From assembly GCA_017396845.1 (NCBI GenBank), contig JAFQKQ010000102.1, positions 1 through 51,908 of the forward strand: 51,908 nt of DNA, written 5' to 3'. Positions 1-8,992 of this stretch are shown piece by piece. The notes under the pieces were generated by a model that was not told the origin of the DNA, made no database searches, and saw nothing but the letters and a program-made list of their open reading frames with translations. The stretch is from Clostridia bacterium. GTDB lineage: Bacteria; Bacillota; Clostridia; Christensenellales; Aristaeellaceae. The position numbers were made by a program, and so were the translations under genes. Each line of letters opens with the position of its first letter. Within the stretch, counting starts at the first letter, position 1.

Positions 1-726
1 AAGGCTCTGTCCGGTGGTCAGCGTCAGCGCGTTGCGCTCGGCCGCGCTATCGTCCGTGACCCGAAGGTCTTCCTCTTCGACGAACCGCTCTCCAACCTCG
101 ACGCGAAGCTGCGCGTTCAGATGCGTACCGAGATCACCAAGCTCCATCAGCGTCTGCAGACCACCTTCATCTACGTTACCCACGACCAGACCGAGGCTAT
201 GACCATGGGTTCTCGCATCGTAGTTATGAAGGACGGCTTCATCCAGCAGGTTGACACCCCCCAGAACCTGTATGACTATCCCACCAACCTGTTCGTAGCA
301 GGATTCATCGGCTCCCCGCAGATGAACTTCTTCACCGTAACCCTGAAGAAGGAAGGCAACGATGTATTCGCAGTATTCGGCGAGAACAAGATCAAGGTTC
401 CCGCAGAGAAGCTCCAGAAGTTCATGTCTGACGAGTGCATCGGCAAGGAAGTCTACATGGGCATCCGTCCCGAGAACATCAATGACGACGCAGAGTTCAT
501 CCAGAAGAACCCCACCAGCGCCCTCAACGTACACGTAGAAGTTGTCGAGCTCATGGGCTCTGAGACCTATCTGTACCTGTCCACCTCCGGTAAGGACGGC
601 AACATCGTTGCCCGCGTTGATCCCCGCAGCAAGGCTCGTGCCGGTGACGACATCACTGTCGCTTTCGACGCAACCCGCCTGCACTTCTTCGACAAGGACA
701 CCGAAGTTACTCTGCTCAACCGCTAA
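1..726 (+). CDS. Sugar ABC transporter ATP-binding protein (MalK/UgpC/MsmX type), 5' end cut off
   Basis: This ATPase subunit powers uptake of a sugar or oligosaccharide on the inner face of the membrane. The window opens inside the gene. The fragment begins at the ABC signature (LSGGQ, fragment residues 4-8), then shows Walker B ([12 protein letters not shown]) and the H-loop (THDQTEAM). A C-terminal regulatory OB/TOBE region of about 120 residues follows, as in MalK and UgpC. The Walker A half lies outside the window. Codons are strongly biased (many cgt, ctc and ggt), like the EF-G paralogue near 23 kb, which suggests high expression. No permease or binding-protein gene follows, so it may be a shared ATPase serving several importers, as MsmX does; that is inference. 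The exact substrate cannot be told. Confidence 0.95.
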   Translation, partial: KALSGGQRQRVALGRAIVRDPKVFLFDEPLSNLDAKLRVQMRTEITKLHQRLQTTFIYVTHDQTEAMTMGSRIVVMKDGFIQQVDTPQNLYDYPTNLFVAGFIGSPQMNFFTVTLKKEGNDVFAVFGENKIKVPAEKLQKFMSDECIGKEVYMGIRPENINDDAEFIQKNPTSALNVHVEVVELMGSETYLYLSTSGKDGNIVARVDPRSKARAGDDITVAFDATRLHFFDKDTEVTLLNR

Positions 727-766
727 TATTCGAGCGATTGCGCATACAGCGTAATTAATGTGTTAA

Positions 767-817
767 AACCGCCGCGAATCATCAATCGGCATATTGCCAA
801 TTGAGGTCGCGGCGGTT
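767..817 (+). terminator. Hairpin after the ABC ATPase gene
   Basis: A perfect 11-bp stem (aaccgccgcga at 767-777 with tcgcggcggtt at 807-817) begins 40 bases after the stop. The loop itself contains a smaller palindrome (ggcatattgcc). The downstream tail is A/T-rich but has no clean T-run, so termination is likely but not certain. Confidence 0.7.
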
Positions 818-831
818 ATAATATGTTTGCG

Positions 832-888
832 TTAACAAAATGCACGTCGGATATTCTTCATGATTTCAAAACGTGGAAATTTTGTTAA
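832..888. promoter_or_regulatory. Inverted repeat upstream of the PucR-type regulator
   Basis: TTAACAAAAT (832-841) is repeated as ATTTTGTTAA (879-888), a perfect 10-bp inverted repeat with 37 bases between the arms. A third related half-site, TTCAACAA, follows at 891-898. The arrangement suits operator half-sites for a DNA-binding protein, possibly the regulator encoded 50 bases downstream. No clear -35/-10 pair was recognised here. The function is inferred. Confidence 0.35.
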
Positions 889-937
889 GCTTCAACAACA
901 AATACGCGCGCTGCCGCGGCTACAGGGGGTATAGAAT

Positions 938-2011
938 ATGTATCTTGATCATCGGGTGATTGCGAAAATCTCACAAGTCCTTTCGCAAATGACCATGCAG
1001 GTAATGCTGCTCGACACCAACGGTCAGGTGATTTATCCGGAAGATAATCAGAAGGAGCTTACGCTTCCTGAGGTTCTTCTCAGAAATCCCACAAAGCCGC
1101 TCGTGTACGGCGGATATACGCTGATCGGCACCGAGAACGAACAGCCGCTGTTCATCTGCCTGTACGGCGACAGCAGCGAGGTTCAGAGCTGCGCAATTCT
1201 GTGCGTAGAGCTGATCAATACGCTCATGCGCATGGATATGGGACAGGGCTCTCTCGAACAGAGCCTTCGCGTGGTACTGACCGGCGAAGCCGAAACGGCG
1301 GAGCTGGAAGCCATCGCCGCTGAACATGCAATTCCGATGGAGAAAGAAAGATGCGTAATGTACTTCCATTTCTCCGAGCTTGATGCGGAAACCGCAATGG
1401 GCATACTCAAAAACGTTATTTCCGAAAACAGCGACGATATGGTATGCGAAGTAGGCCGTCACGCAGTGGCTTTGATTAAGGCGATTGACGATCGATTCGA
1501 GTTTGCCGATATGGAGCAGCTGGGCGTTGCGCTGGAAAACACATTTATCAGCGAAACCAGCCACGGCGCGCTGATTGGTATCAGTGATGTGAGAGCCAAG
1601 CTCAGCCAGCTTTCCGAGGCCTATGAAGAAGCCAAGAGCGCAATCAACGTAGGAAGAATCTATCATCCCAAGCAGCAGGTATTCGTTTACAGAAAGATGC
1701 TACTTGAAAGATTCCTCGCGCAGATTCCCGACGATATGAGCGAGGGCTTCCATCAGATGATGTTTAACCGCAAAACTGCGCGTCTTTTCAATGATGAAAT
1801 GATCCACACCATCGAAAAGTTCTTTGAAAACAGCCTGAACCTTTCGGAAACCGCAAGACAGCTGTACATTCACAGAAATACGCTCGTATACCGCCTTGAC
1901 AAGGTTCAGAGAATCATCGGGCTTGATCTTCGCGCGTTTGACGATGCGGTAACTTTCAAGCTCATGATGCTGCTCGGAAAAAACACCAACGACAAAAAGA
2001 ACAGAATCTGA
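938..2011 (+). CDS. PucR/CdaR-type transcriptional regulator
   Basis: This is a 357-residue cytoplasmic regulator. The last 60 or so residues form the PucR-type helix-turn-helix (LNLSETARQLYIHRNTLVYRLDKVQ), the DNA-binding domain typical of regulators of purine, sugar-diacid and similar catabolic genes. The N-terminal part (MYLDHRVIAKISQVLSQMT) resembles the sensor region of sugar-diacid regulators. The middle resembles the GGDEF-like domain seen in the family. A GGGGG ribosome site lies 8 bases before the ATG. It stands alone between the sugar ABC ATPase and a protease gene, so the target is unknown. A role in carbon-source control is inferred from its family and neighbour. Confidence 0.85.
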   Translation: MYLDHRVIAKISQVLSQMTMQVMLLDTNGQVIYPEDNQKELTLPEVLLRNPTKPLVYGGYTLIGTENEQPLFICLYGDSSEVQSCAILCVELINTLMRMDMGQGSLEQSLRVVLTGEAETAELEAIAAEHAIPMEKERCVMYFHFSELDAETAMGILKNVISENSDDMVCEVGRHAVALIKAIDDRFEFADMEQLGVALENTFISETSHGALIGISDVRAKLSQLSEAYEEAKSAINVGRIYHPKQQVFVYRKMLLERFLAQIPDDMSEGFHQMMFNRKTARLFNDEMIHTIEKFFENSLNLSETARQLYIHRNTLVYRLDKVQRIIGLDLRAFDDAVTFKLMMLLGKNTNDKKNRI

Positions 2012-2045
2012 TCGAAAAAATTTACAGCCTTAGAAGGGTTAAAAG

Positions 2046-3287
2046 ATGTTCGATATATCGAAAAAAACGCTTGCGGTGATCGCTCTGATGTTTGCGGCGT
2101 TTACCGTGATATTGATAACGGTGTATATAACCACAGCGGTTGTAGGCGGTACGGGAAGCGTTGACGGAGCAGATATAAGCGCAAGGCAGGAAACGCTGGA
2201 AGAAAGATACGGCCGGCTTGACGAGGTATATGAAATCATAATGGAGGAATATTACCAGGAGCCGGACAGCGAAGCATTGCTTCTGGGCGCAATCGACGGA
2301 ATGCTGAACGCGCTGGATGATCCGTATACGTTTTACTATACCGTGGAAGAAATGACCGAGTCCAAGGAAGAATCAGAAGGCATATATTTCGGCGTAGGCA
2401 TGCTCGTGTCCTCCGATCAGAACGGAAATCTTACGGTTCTTCGTGTATTTAAAGACAGCCCGGCGCAGAAATCCGGCGTGCTTCCCGGCGATATCATCAT
2501 CGCTGCAAACGGTGAAAAGGTTAGCGCGGAGACGGTGGAAAAGATGAATGAAGCCGTTGACAAAATCAAGGGCAGCGAAAATACCGAGGTTATGCTTACG
2601 ATATTGCGGCGAAACGAAGAAATCGATATTCCTGTAATGCGGGGAGATATCACGGTTAACCGCGTGGAGTATGAGATCCTTGAAGGAAACATCGGCTATG
2701 TAATGCTTTATGAATTCTTCGGCGATGCAGCAGACGGCGTTCGGGAAGCGTTTGACGCATTCAAGCTTGCGGACGTAGACGGCGTGATATTTGATGTCCG
2801 CTCCAATGCCGGCGGGCAATTGGATATCTGTCTGGAAATTTCCGATATGATTCTTCCGGAGGGAAAAATCACATACATTGAAGATCGTCAGGGACGGCAG
2901 CAGAACTACTACTCCGACAGCGATAAATACAATTTCCCGATGGTGTTTCTGATAAACGAAATGAGCGCCAGCGCCAGCGAATTGCTCACGGCTGCCGTAC
3001 AGGAATACGACGTTGCCACAGTCGTCGGGACGCGGTCTTATGGTAAGGGAATTGTACAGACGCTTCGTGAATTCAACAGCGATCACGCGGGAATTCAGCT
3101 GACTACAGCAAGTTACTTTACCCCTAATGGCGTTTCTATTCATAAAACAGGCGTAACGCCGGATATCGAAGTGGAAATGTGGGATCAGTACGATTCCTCC
3201 GTATTCCATCCCGATCTTGATAATGATAACCAGCTGAAGGTTGCCTACGATACGCTGATGGAAATGATTCAAAATCAGGATCAGTAA
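2046..3287 (+). CDS. S41 family carboxyl-terminal processing protease (CtpB-like)
   Basis: This 413-residue serine protease has an N-terminal membrane anchor (about residues 10-30), a PDZ domain (about 105-185) and an S41 catalytic domain. The catalytic Ser lies in SASASE at residue 309, and Lys334 and Gln338 lie in SYGKGIVQ. These positions and spacings match the Ser/Lys/Gln triad described for Bacillus subtilis CtpB. It should act outside the membrane, trimming exported proteins; in Bacillus, CtpB takes part in sporulation signalling. The C-terminal peptidoglycan-binding domain found in some relatives is absent. It lies 34 bases behind the PucR-type gene and ends at a hairpin shared with the convergent aminotransferase gene. 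Confidence 0.93.
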   Translation: MFDISKKTLAVIALMFAAFTVILITVYITTAVVGGTGSVDGADISARQETLEERYGRLDEVYEIIMEEYYQEPDSEALLLGAIDGMLNALDDPYTFYYTVEEMTESKEESEGIYFGVGMLVSSDQNGNLTVLRVFKDSPAQKSGVLPGDIIIAANGEKVSAETVEKMNEAVDKIKGSENTEVMLTILRRNEEIDIPVMRGDITVNRVEYEILEGNIGYVMLYEFFGDAADGVREAFDAFKLADVDGVIFDVRSNAGGQLDICLEISDMILPEGKITYIEDRQGRQQNYYSDSDKYNFPMVFLINEMSASASELLTAAVQEYDVATVVGTRSYGKGIVQTLREFNSDHAGIQLTTASYFTPNGVSIHKTGVTPDIEVEMWDQYDSSVFHPDLDNDNQLKVAYDTLMEMIQNQDQ

Positions 3288-3290
3288 TAA

Positions 3291-3325
3291 AACGGCCCTG
3301 TGCAGGAAAAAAGCGCAGGGCCGTT
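3291..3325. terminator. Terminator between convergent ctp and cysteine desulfurase-like genes
   Basis: The 13-base arms (AACGGCCCTGTGC at 3291-3303 and GCGCAGGGCCGTT at 3313-3325) form a strong stem. On the minus strand it is followed by TTTTATTA, so it should work best for the minus-strand gene. On the plus strand the T-run is missing. Confidence 0.8.
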
Positions 3326-3327
3326 CA

Positions 3328-4470
3328 TTACGCCCTTTTGGAAAGTGCGTAGACAGCTTTTACAAGTGCTTCGGCGTCAGAAAGGCCGGTTTGATAGCCG
3401 ACGCTTGCCCGTACTGCGCCGCGCGATAAAGTTCCCAAAAACTTGTGCGCAAGCGGCGCGCAGTGAAGGCCGCCGCGAACGCAGATTCCTTCCTCGGATA
3501 GCGCCTGCGCGGCTGCACCGGACGAATGATCTTGGATATTGAAGCTGATAACGCCGGTTCTCATAAGTGGATTGGCGGGTGAGTATACGATAACGCCCGG
3601 GATTTTATTAAGCTCTTCATATAGATATTGAGATATCGTCTGCTCGGTTCGTATGATTTTGTCAAGGTTTTCACGTGCGTATTTCGCGCCCTCCATCAGT
3701 CCTGCAATCCCCGGAAGATTTACAGTTCCCGCTTCATAGCGCTCAGGGAGCTCTTCCGGCTGATAGAAGCTTTCGGACGATGTTCCGGTTCCTCCGTCTC
3801 TGAGCGTTTTTAAGCGCCGTCCGGGCGCTATATACAGTCCTCCCGTGCCCTGCGGACCTAATAGACCTTTATGACCCGGAAAGGCGTAGAAGTCGCAGCC
3901 GAGCTCGTTTACATTGAGCGCATGCATGCCTGCGGCCTGCGCTCCGTCGATTAAGCACATGATCCCGTGCATGCGGGCGATGGAAGAAACGCTTTTCACC
4001 GGTTGAACCGCGCCGGTTACGTTTGAAGCGTGGGTAATTGCGAAAAGCTTTGTGGTTGAACGTATTTCACGGGCGAATCGGGAAGGGTCTAAAAAGCCGT
4101 TCGATTCGGGCGACAGAATGGTAAGCGTAATAACGCCGCTTTTTTGCAGTTCAAAAAGCGGACGAAGTACGGAATTGTGGGATAACGCCGAACATACGGC
4201 ATGATCACCCTTTTGGAGAACGCCCTTGATGACAAGGTTCAGCGCGTCCGTACAGTTGAATGTAAAAACGATCTCAAAAGGATCCGAAGCGCCCAAAAGC
4301 GATGAAACGGCTTCCCTGGCCTCAAGAACGGTATTGCCTGCCCGAAGCGCGCGCGTATGGCCGCTCCTACCGGGATTGGCGTTGTCCTCAGTAAGCGCTT
4401 TTACGACTGCTTTTATCACGCTTTCTGGCTTCGGATGGCTGGTGGCGGCGTTATCAAGATAGATTTCCAA
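3328..4470 (-). CDS. Cysteine desulfurase family protein (class V aminotransferase)
   Basis: A 380-residue PLP enzyme of the SufS/NifS fold. The N-terminus (MEIYLDNAATSHPKP) is typical. The PLP lysine lies in FPGHKGLLGPQG, and a candidate active-site Cys lies in VRGGLHCAPLAHKFLGT near the end. The start is TTG, placed 8 bases after a GGGAGG site. It is divergent from a DUF3343 gene. This desulfurase subfamily is often found with DUF3343 and YedF-type proteins and is thought to handle sulfur or selenium. No selD, yedF or Fe-S scaffold gene is visible here. General Fe-S cluster assembly is an alternative role. Confidence 0.9.
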   Translation of the reverse strand: MEIYLDNAATSHPKPESVIKAVVKALTEDNANPGRSGHTRALRAGNTVLEAREAVSSLLGASDPFEIVFTFNCTDALNLVIKGVLQKGDHAVCSALSHNSVLRPLFELQKSGVITLTILSPESNGFLDPSRFAREIRSTTKLFAITHASNVTGAVQPVKSVSSIARMHGIMCLIDGAQAAGMHALNVNELGCDFYAFPGHKGLLGPQGTGGLYIAPGRRLKTLRDGGTGTSSESFYQPEELPERYEAGTVNLPGIAGLMEGAKYARENLDKIIRTEQTISQYLYEELNKIPGVIVYSPANPLMRTGVISFNIQDHSSGAAAQALSEEGICVRGGLHCAPLAHKFLGTLSRGAVRASVGYQTGLSDAEALVKAVYALSKRA

Positions 4471-4560
4471 CCCTGTTTCCTCCCGCGTTCACAGAAATTT
4501 GCATTATAGCGTAGTATATGATACTGGCGCAGAAGCGCAGGTATGATGGGAGGCGGTTTC

Positions 4561-4839
4561 ATGGAGGGAAGTTATGCGGTGGCTGCTTTCCGTTCCAGAG
4601 GGCATGTATTGAGGCTCAACGAAATATTGACGCGGGAAGGAATACGGTCTTTGATTGTTTCAACGCCAAGGGAAATTTCCGCCGGCTGCGGACTGTCGGT
4701 GAAATTCGGGCTTGAACATGCGGGACGCGTAAAAAATATCGTTTCTCAAATGGGAAACGCCAATCTGATCGGAATATATCTTGTAAAAACGGAAAACGGC
4801 GTAAGACAGCGCTTAAGTCCTATGTCAATCAGAGATTAA
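4561..4839 (+). CDS. DUF3343 protein, putative sulfur/selenium carrier
   Basis: A 92-residue protein matching the DUF3343 pattern, with a central PREISAGCGLSVKF segment whose Cys would be the carrier residue. An upstream ATG at 4543 exists, but GGGAGG at 4548-4553 sits 7 bases before the ATG at 4561, so the later start is preferred. Proteins of this family are small and are usually encoded beside a class V desulfurase. Here the two genes are divergent and share a 90-base control region. The function is inferred from family and context; no activity is known for this protein. Confidence 0.8.
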   Translation: MEGSYAVAAFRSRGHVLRLNEILTREGIRSLIVSTPREISAGCGLSVKFGLEHAGRVKNIVSQMGNANLIGIYLVKTENGVRQRLSPMSIRD

Positions 4840-4887
4840 TTTACAAATCGCACGTATCATAAATAAGCAAAAATGTGTATAATGGTT

Positions 4888-4925
4888 CCGGCAGAGAGGA
4901 TAAGCGTTCTCTTTGCCGGAGGGAG
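4888..4925 (+). promoter_or_regulatory. Hairpin abutting the nth ribosome binding site
   Basis: A 13-bp stem with two wobble pairs (CCGGCAGAGAGGA at 4888-4900 with TTCTCTTTGCCGG at 4907-4919) has a 6-base loop. Its 3' arm ends inside the SD GGAGGGAG (4918-4925) of nth. A TATAAT lies just upstream at 4878-4883, but no convincing -35 was seen. If that is the promoter, the hairpin would be the very 5' end of the message. Confidence 0.55.
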
Positions 4926-4929
4926 ACGT

Positions 4930-5556
4930 ATGACAAAGGAAAAAGCGAAAAGAATAATGGAAGCGCTTGCGCTTGAGTACCCGGAAGCAAAGGCGGAGCT
5001 CAATTTCTCCAATCCTTTTGAAACGCTGATTGCCACGATACTTTCCGCACAGTGTACCGACAAGCGGGTGAATATGGTTACGGAAAAGCTGTTTCGGGAT
5101 TATCCGGATGCCAAGACCATGGCGGCGCTTTCTCAAGAGGAATTGGAAGATAAAATCAGGGAATGCGGACTTTACCGCATGAAGGCAAAGCACATTCTGG
5201 AAGCCTGCAGGGCGCTCAATGAAGAACACGGCGGGAATGTGCCCTCTGATAGAAAAGCGCTTATGAAGCTTCCCGGTGTCGGACAGAAAACCGCAGGCGT
5301 TGTATTAATGGCCGCGTTCGGCTCGGATCAGATACCGGTGGACACGCATGTGTTCCGGCTTTCCAACCGGATCGGCCTTGTAAAGGCGGACACGCCTGAG
5401 AAGACGGAGGAAGGTTTGAGAGATTTAATTGAAGAGGGAACGCGCGCGCACGCACATCATCTTCTGATATGGCACGGAAGAAGATGCTGCAGCGCAAGGA
5501 AACCGGAATGCGAAAGGTGTCCGCTGAACGACGGATTGTGTGAGAAAAACCTTTAA
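4930..5556 (+). CDS. nth: Endonuclease III
   Basis: This 208-residue DNA glycosylase/AP lyase removes oxidised pyrimidines in base excision repair. The helix-hairpin-helix (LPGVGQKTAGVVL) carries catalytic Lys120, and VDTHVFR carries Asp138; both numbers match the well-studied E. coli enzyme. The C-terminal 4Fe-4S motif is present but spaced C-x6-C-x2-C-x6-C, where x5 is usual in the last gap. The start at 4930 is chosen for its SD (GGAGGGAG). An in-frame ATG at 4873 would overlap the TATAAT box and the hairpin. obgE follows after 21 bases. Confidence 0.96.
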   Translation: MTKEKAKRIMEALALEYPEAKAELNFSNPFETLIATILSAQCTDKRVNMVTEKLFRDYPDAKTMAALSQEELEDKIRECGLYRMKAKHILEACRALNEEHGGNVPSDRKALMKLPGVGQKTAGVVLMAAFGSDQIPVDTHVFRLSNRIGLVKADTPEKTEEGLRDLIEEGTRAHAHHLLIWHGRRCCSARKPECERCPLNDGLCEKNL

Positions 5557-6843
<1,287 letters not shown>

Positions 6844-6867
6844 TAGATACAATTTGGAGGGATATAT

Positions 6868-7164
6868 ATGACCACGAAACAGCGAGCGGGACTTCGTTCC
6901 ATGGGACAGGTGCTTGAGCCTATTCTGCATATCGGAAAGGATGGCATCGGCCCTGCGCTTTTAAAGCAGTGCTATGACGCGCTGGAAGCAAGAGAGCTGA
7001 TCAAGGTAGCCGTTCAGAGAAATGCGCCCTATACCGCAAGAGAAGCCTGCCAGGAGCTTTGCGAGCAGGTGCATGCCGAGCCTGTGCAGGTAATCGGAAA
7101 TCGATTCGTTATTTACCGCGAATCCCGCGAGAATAAAAAGATCGATCTGAACGAACTGGGCTAA
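6868..7164 (+). CDS. yhbY: YhbY/CRM-domain RNA-binding protein
   Basis: This 98-residue protein is a single CRS1-YhbY (CRM) domain, with a LRSMGQVLEPILHIGKDG start and a GNRFVIYRESR end. YhbY binds pre-50S particles and helps ribosome maturation, which fits the neighbouring obgE. A GGAGG site precedes the ATG. Its TAA stop (7162-7164) interlocks with the TAG of the convergent gene, leaving no room for a terminator. Confidence 0.94.
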   Translation: MTTKQRAGLRSMGQVLEPILHIGKDGIGPALLKQCYDALEARELIKVAVQRNAPYTAREACQELCEQVHAEPVQVIGNRFVIYRESRENKKIDLNELG

Positions 7165-7943
7165 ATGAGAGACTCCGGCTCTTTAGGAAGATACATACCG
7201 AAAAGGGAAAGCGTAAGAAGAAAAAGGCCGGATATCAGATACAGCTTTTTTCCGAAAAATATATAGTTTGCAATCAGCACCAGAGCATAGAGAAGATATC
7301 GGAAACTCCGCCTTCTGGTGACGTAGCTGCGAAGCGCCGTGAATGCAGGAATTCGCCGAATGCGTTCATCGGGCGCTTCGCTTTTTTCGTACTTTGCAAA
7401 AAGCTTGCGAAGCATGGGCTTATCCAGGATTACAACGGACGGATTTGTGAGTCGGTATGCGGCAGCCTTGATTTCGGTTTCGCTTTTTCCCGGTACCGCT
7501 ACAACGAGCGATTTGATCTGAGATGTTTTTCCGTGCGTCCGCCAAGCGGTAAGTATATCGTCCGGGTTTACTCGAAGCTTTTGAAGCACACAAAGTGCGG
7601 CTTTTTCACCTTCTCCCTCAATAAAATACAATCTGCCGGAGGAAAAGGAAGGATTCTTCAGAGGATACCTCTTTTGAAGATATGAAAATACACTTATGTG
7701 CGCTTTTTCGGGTTCCTGATATATGAGCGACTTGACGCGCTTTTCCGCGAGCAGCTTGCGCTTGTGACGTGTAAGCGGAAAGCGAAACGAAAAGACCGCT
7801 TTTAATATAATATAAAGCGAAAGAAATATAAGCGACGACAGTATCAAAGATATGTTCATTTTGATCCCGGAGGACAGAAGCATATAAAGCACCGATGAAA
7901 AGCCGAAAAGCGAAAATATTATTGCGTCCAGCGTCTTTCCCAT
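7161..7943 (-). CDS. Unknown four-helix membrane protein
   Basis: No family was recognised for this 260-residue protein. It has two membrane segments near the N-terminus (about residues 8-28 and 32-54), a central soluble part of about 160 residues, and two more segments at the C-terminus (about 215-235 and 237-255). The central part is basic and predicted to be cytoplasmic. It reads against obgE-yhbY and yqeK-rsfS, in the place where nadD sits in many Firmicutes. A GGGGTGA site precedes the ATG. The gene is very likely real, given its length and lack of competing frames, but its role is unknown. Confidence 0.75.
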   Translation of the reverse strand: MGKTLDAIIFSLFGFSSVLYMLLSSGIKMNISLILSSLIFLSLYIILKAVFSFRFPLTRHKRKLLAEKRVKSLIYQEPEKAHISVFSYLQKRYPLKNPSFSSGRLYFIEGEGEKAALCVLQKLRVNPDDILTAWRTHGKTSQIKSLVVAVPGKSETEIKAAAYRLTNPSVVILDKPMLRKLFAKYEKSEAPDERIRRIPAFTALRSYVTRRRSFRYLLYALVLIANYIFFGKKLYLISGLFLLTLSLFGMYLPKEPESLI

Positions 7944-8016
7944 ATGATTTCACCCCGCCAATAAAAATGTAATGAAATAATATTGATTATTGGCTCCTCA
8001 AATTGAATTTATACAT

Positions 8017-8045
8017 TTGCTAACGGAGCGAATATGGTGTATAAT
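8017..8045 (+). promoter_or_regulatory. Promoter of yqeK-rsfS
   Basis: TTGCTA (8017-8022) and a perfect TATAAT (8040-8045) are 17 bases apart, a housekeeping sigma pattern. Transcription should begin near 8052, only about 6 bases before the first candidate ATG (8058). Confidence 0.8.
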
Positions 8046-8057
8046 AGAAGCGGGTGA

Positions 8058-8630
8058 ATGGACGTGACAAAGACGGAGATGAAGAAACGGCTTCATTTGT
8101 CGCTGAGCAACGGAAGATATGCGCATACGCTGGGCGTAGCGGCCACGGCGAAACGCCTTGCCTTCCGATGCGGCGTAAGCGAAGAAACAGCCGAGATTGC
8201 AGGGCTTTTACACGACTGCGCAAAAAGCATGCCAATAGAAGCGATGATATCGATTACGAACGAAATGGGCGTTTTTGTTGATGATATCGAACGGCAGATT
8301 CCCGATATTCTGCATGCGCCGGCAGGCTGCGCGCTTGCCAGACGCGATTACGGAATTGAGGATTCGGAGATTCTTTCGGCAATCCGGCTTCATACCATCG
8401 GAGGAAAGAATCTGTCTCCGCTTGAAATGCTCATATATCTGAGCGATTTTATCGAGCCGCAGAGAAAGCCGTTCGACGGGCTTGAAAGGGTACGGGCGCT
8501 TGCCGAGGAGGATATATCCCTTGCGGCGCAATTGGCGGCCAGACTCAGCACCCAGTATGTGTTATCGCGCGGCGGGCTTGTTCATCCCGCAACGCTTGAA
8601 ATGTTTAAGAATACGGAGGAGATCCAATGA
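8058..8630 (+). CDS. yqeK: HD-domain Ap4A hydrolase YqeK
   Basis: A 190-residue HD phosphohydrolase of the YqeK type, which splits diadenosine tetraphosphate into two ADP. The HD signature is in GLLHDCAKSM, with RYAHT upstream and further metal ligands in LHAPAGCALA and IRLHTIGG. Two starts are possible: ATG at 8058, which would be nearly leaderless, or GTG at 8064 with GGGTG 7 bases ahead. The last four bases overlap rsfS. This pair is usually preceded by nadD, which is missing here. Confidence 0.93.
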   Translation: MDVTKTEMKKRLHLSLSNGRYAHTLGVAATAKRLAFRCGVSEETAEIAGLLHDCAKSMPIEAMISITNEMGVFVDDIERQIPDILHAPAGCALARRDYGIEDSEILSAIRLHTIGGKNLSPLEMLIYLSDFIEPQRKPFDGLERVRALAEEDISLAAQLAARLSTQYVLSRGGLVHPATLEMFKNTEEIQ

Positions 8631-8986
8631 TCAATCAACCCTACGAGCTTGCTATGGAGATTGCAAGAATACTGGATAACAAGAAGGGCGACAACATTCA
8701 GATTCTGAAGGTAGATCACCTGACCAGCATTACCGACTATTTCGTGATCGCGACCGGCAGAAGCGTGCAGGCTGTGCATGCGCTGTATGAGGAAGTTACG
8801 GATAAGCTGTTTGAAAAGGGCGTGGAGCCGCGCAGAAACGACGGCGTGCGCGATTCCCGCTGGATCGTACTGGATTACACCAGCGTAATTCTGCATATCT
8901 TCCATCCCGAAGAGCGCCAGTTCTACAATATTGAAAGGCTCTGGATGGACGGAACGAACCAGATTCCCTTTGAATCAAAGGAGTAA
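8627..8986 (+). CDS. rsfS: Ribosome silencing factor RsfS
   Basis: A 119-residue RsfS/Iojap protein. It binds uL14 on the 50S subunit and blocks joining with the 30S in poor conditions. Family features are visible: a DHLTSITDYFVIATGRS start and a DSRWIVLDYTSVILHIFHPEERQFY end. It overlaps yqeK by ATGA, so the two are probably translationally coupled. The M55 peptidase gene begins 6 bases later. Confidence 0.96.
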   Translation: MINQPYELAMEIARILDNKKGDNIQILKVDHLTSITDYFVIATGRSVQAVHALYEEVTDKLFEKGVEPRRNDGVRDSRWIVLDYTSVILHIFHPEERQFYNIERLWMDGTNQIPFESKE

Positions 8987-8992
8987 TTTATC

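Noticed and set aside
4873-4930. A longer nth protein starting at 4873.
   Set aside because: That ATG lies within the TATAAT and hairpin region and lacks an SD; 4930 has a strong SD and gives the usual family length.
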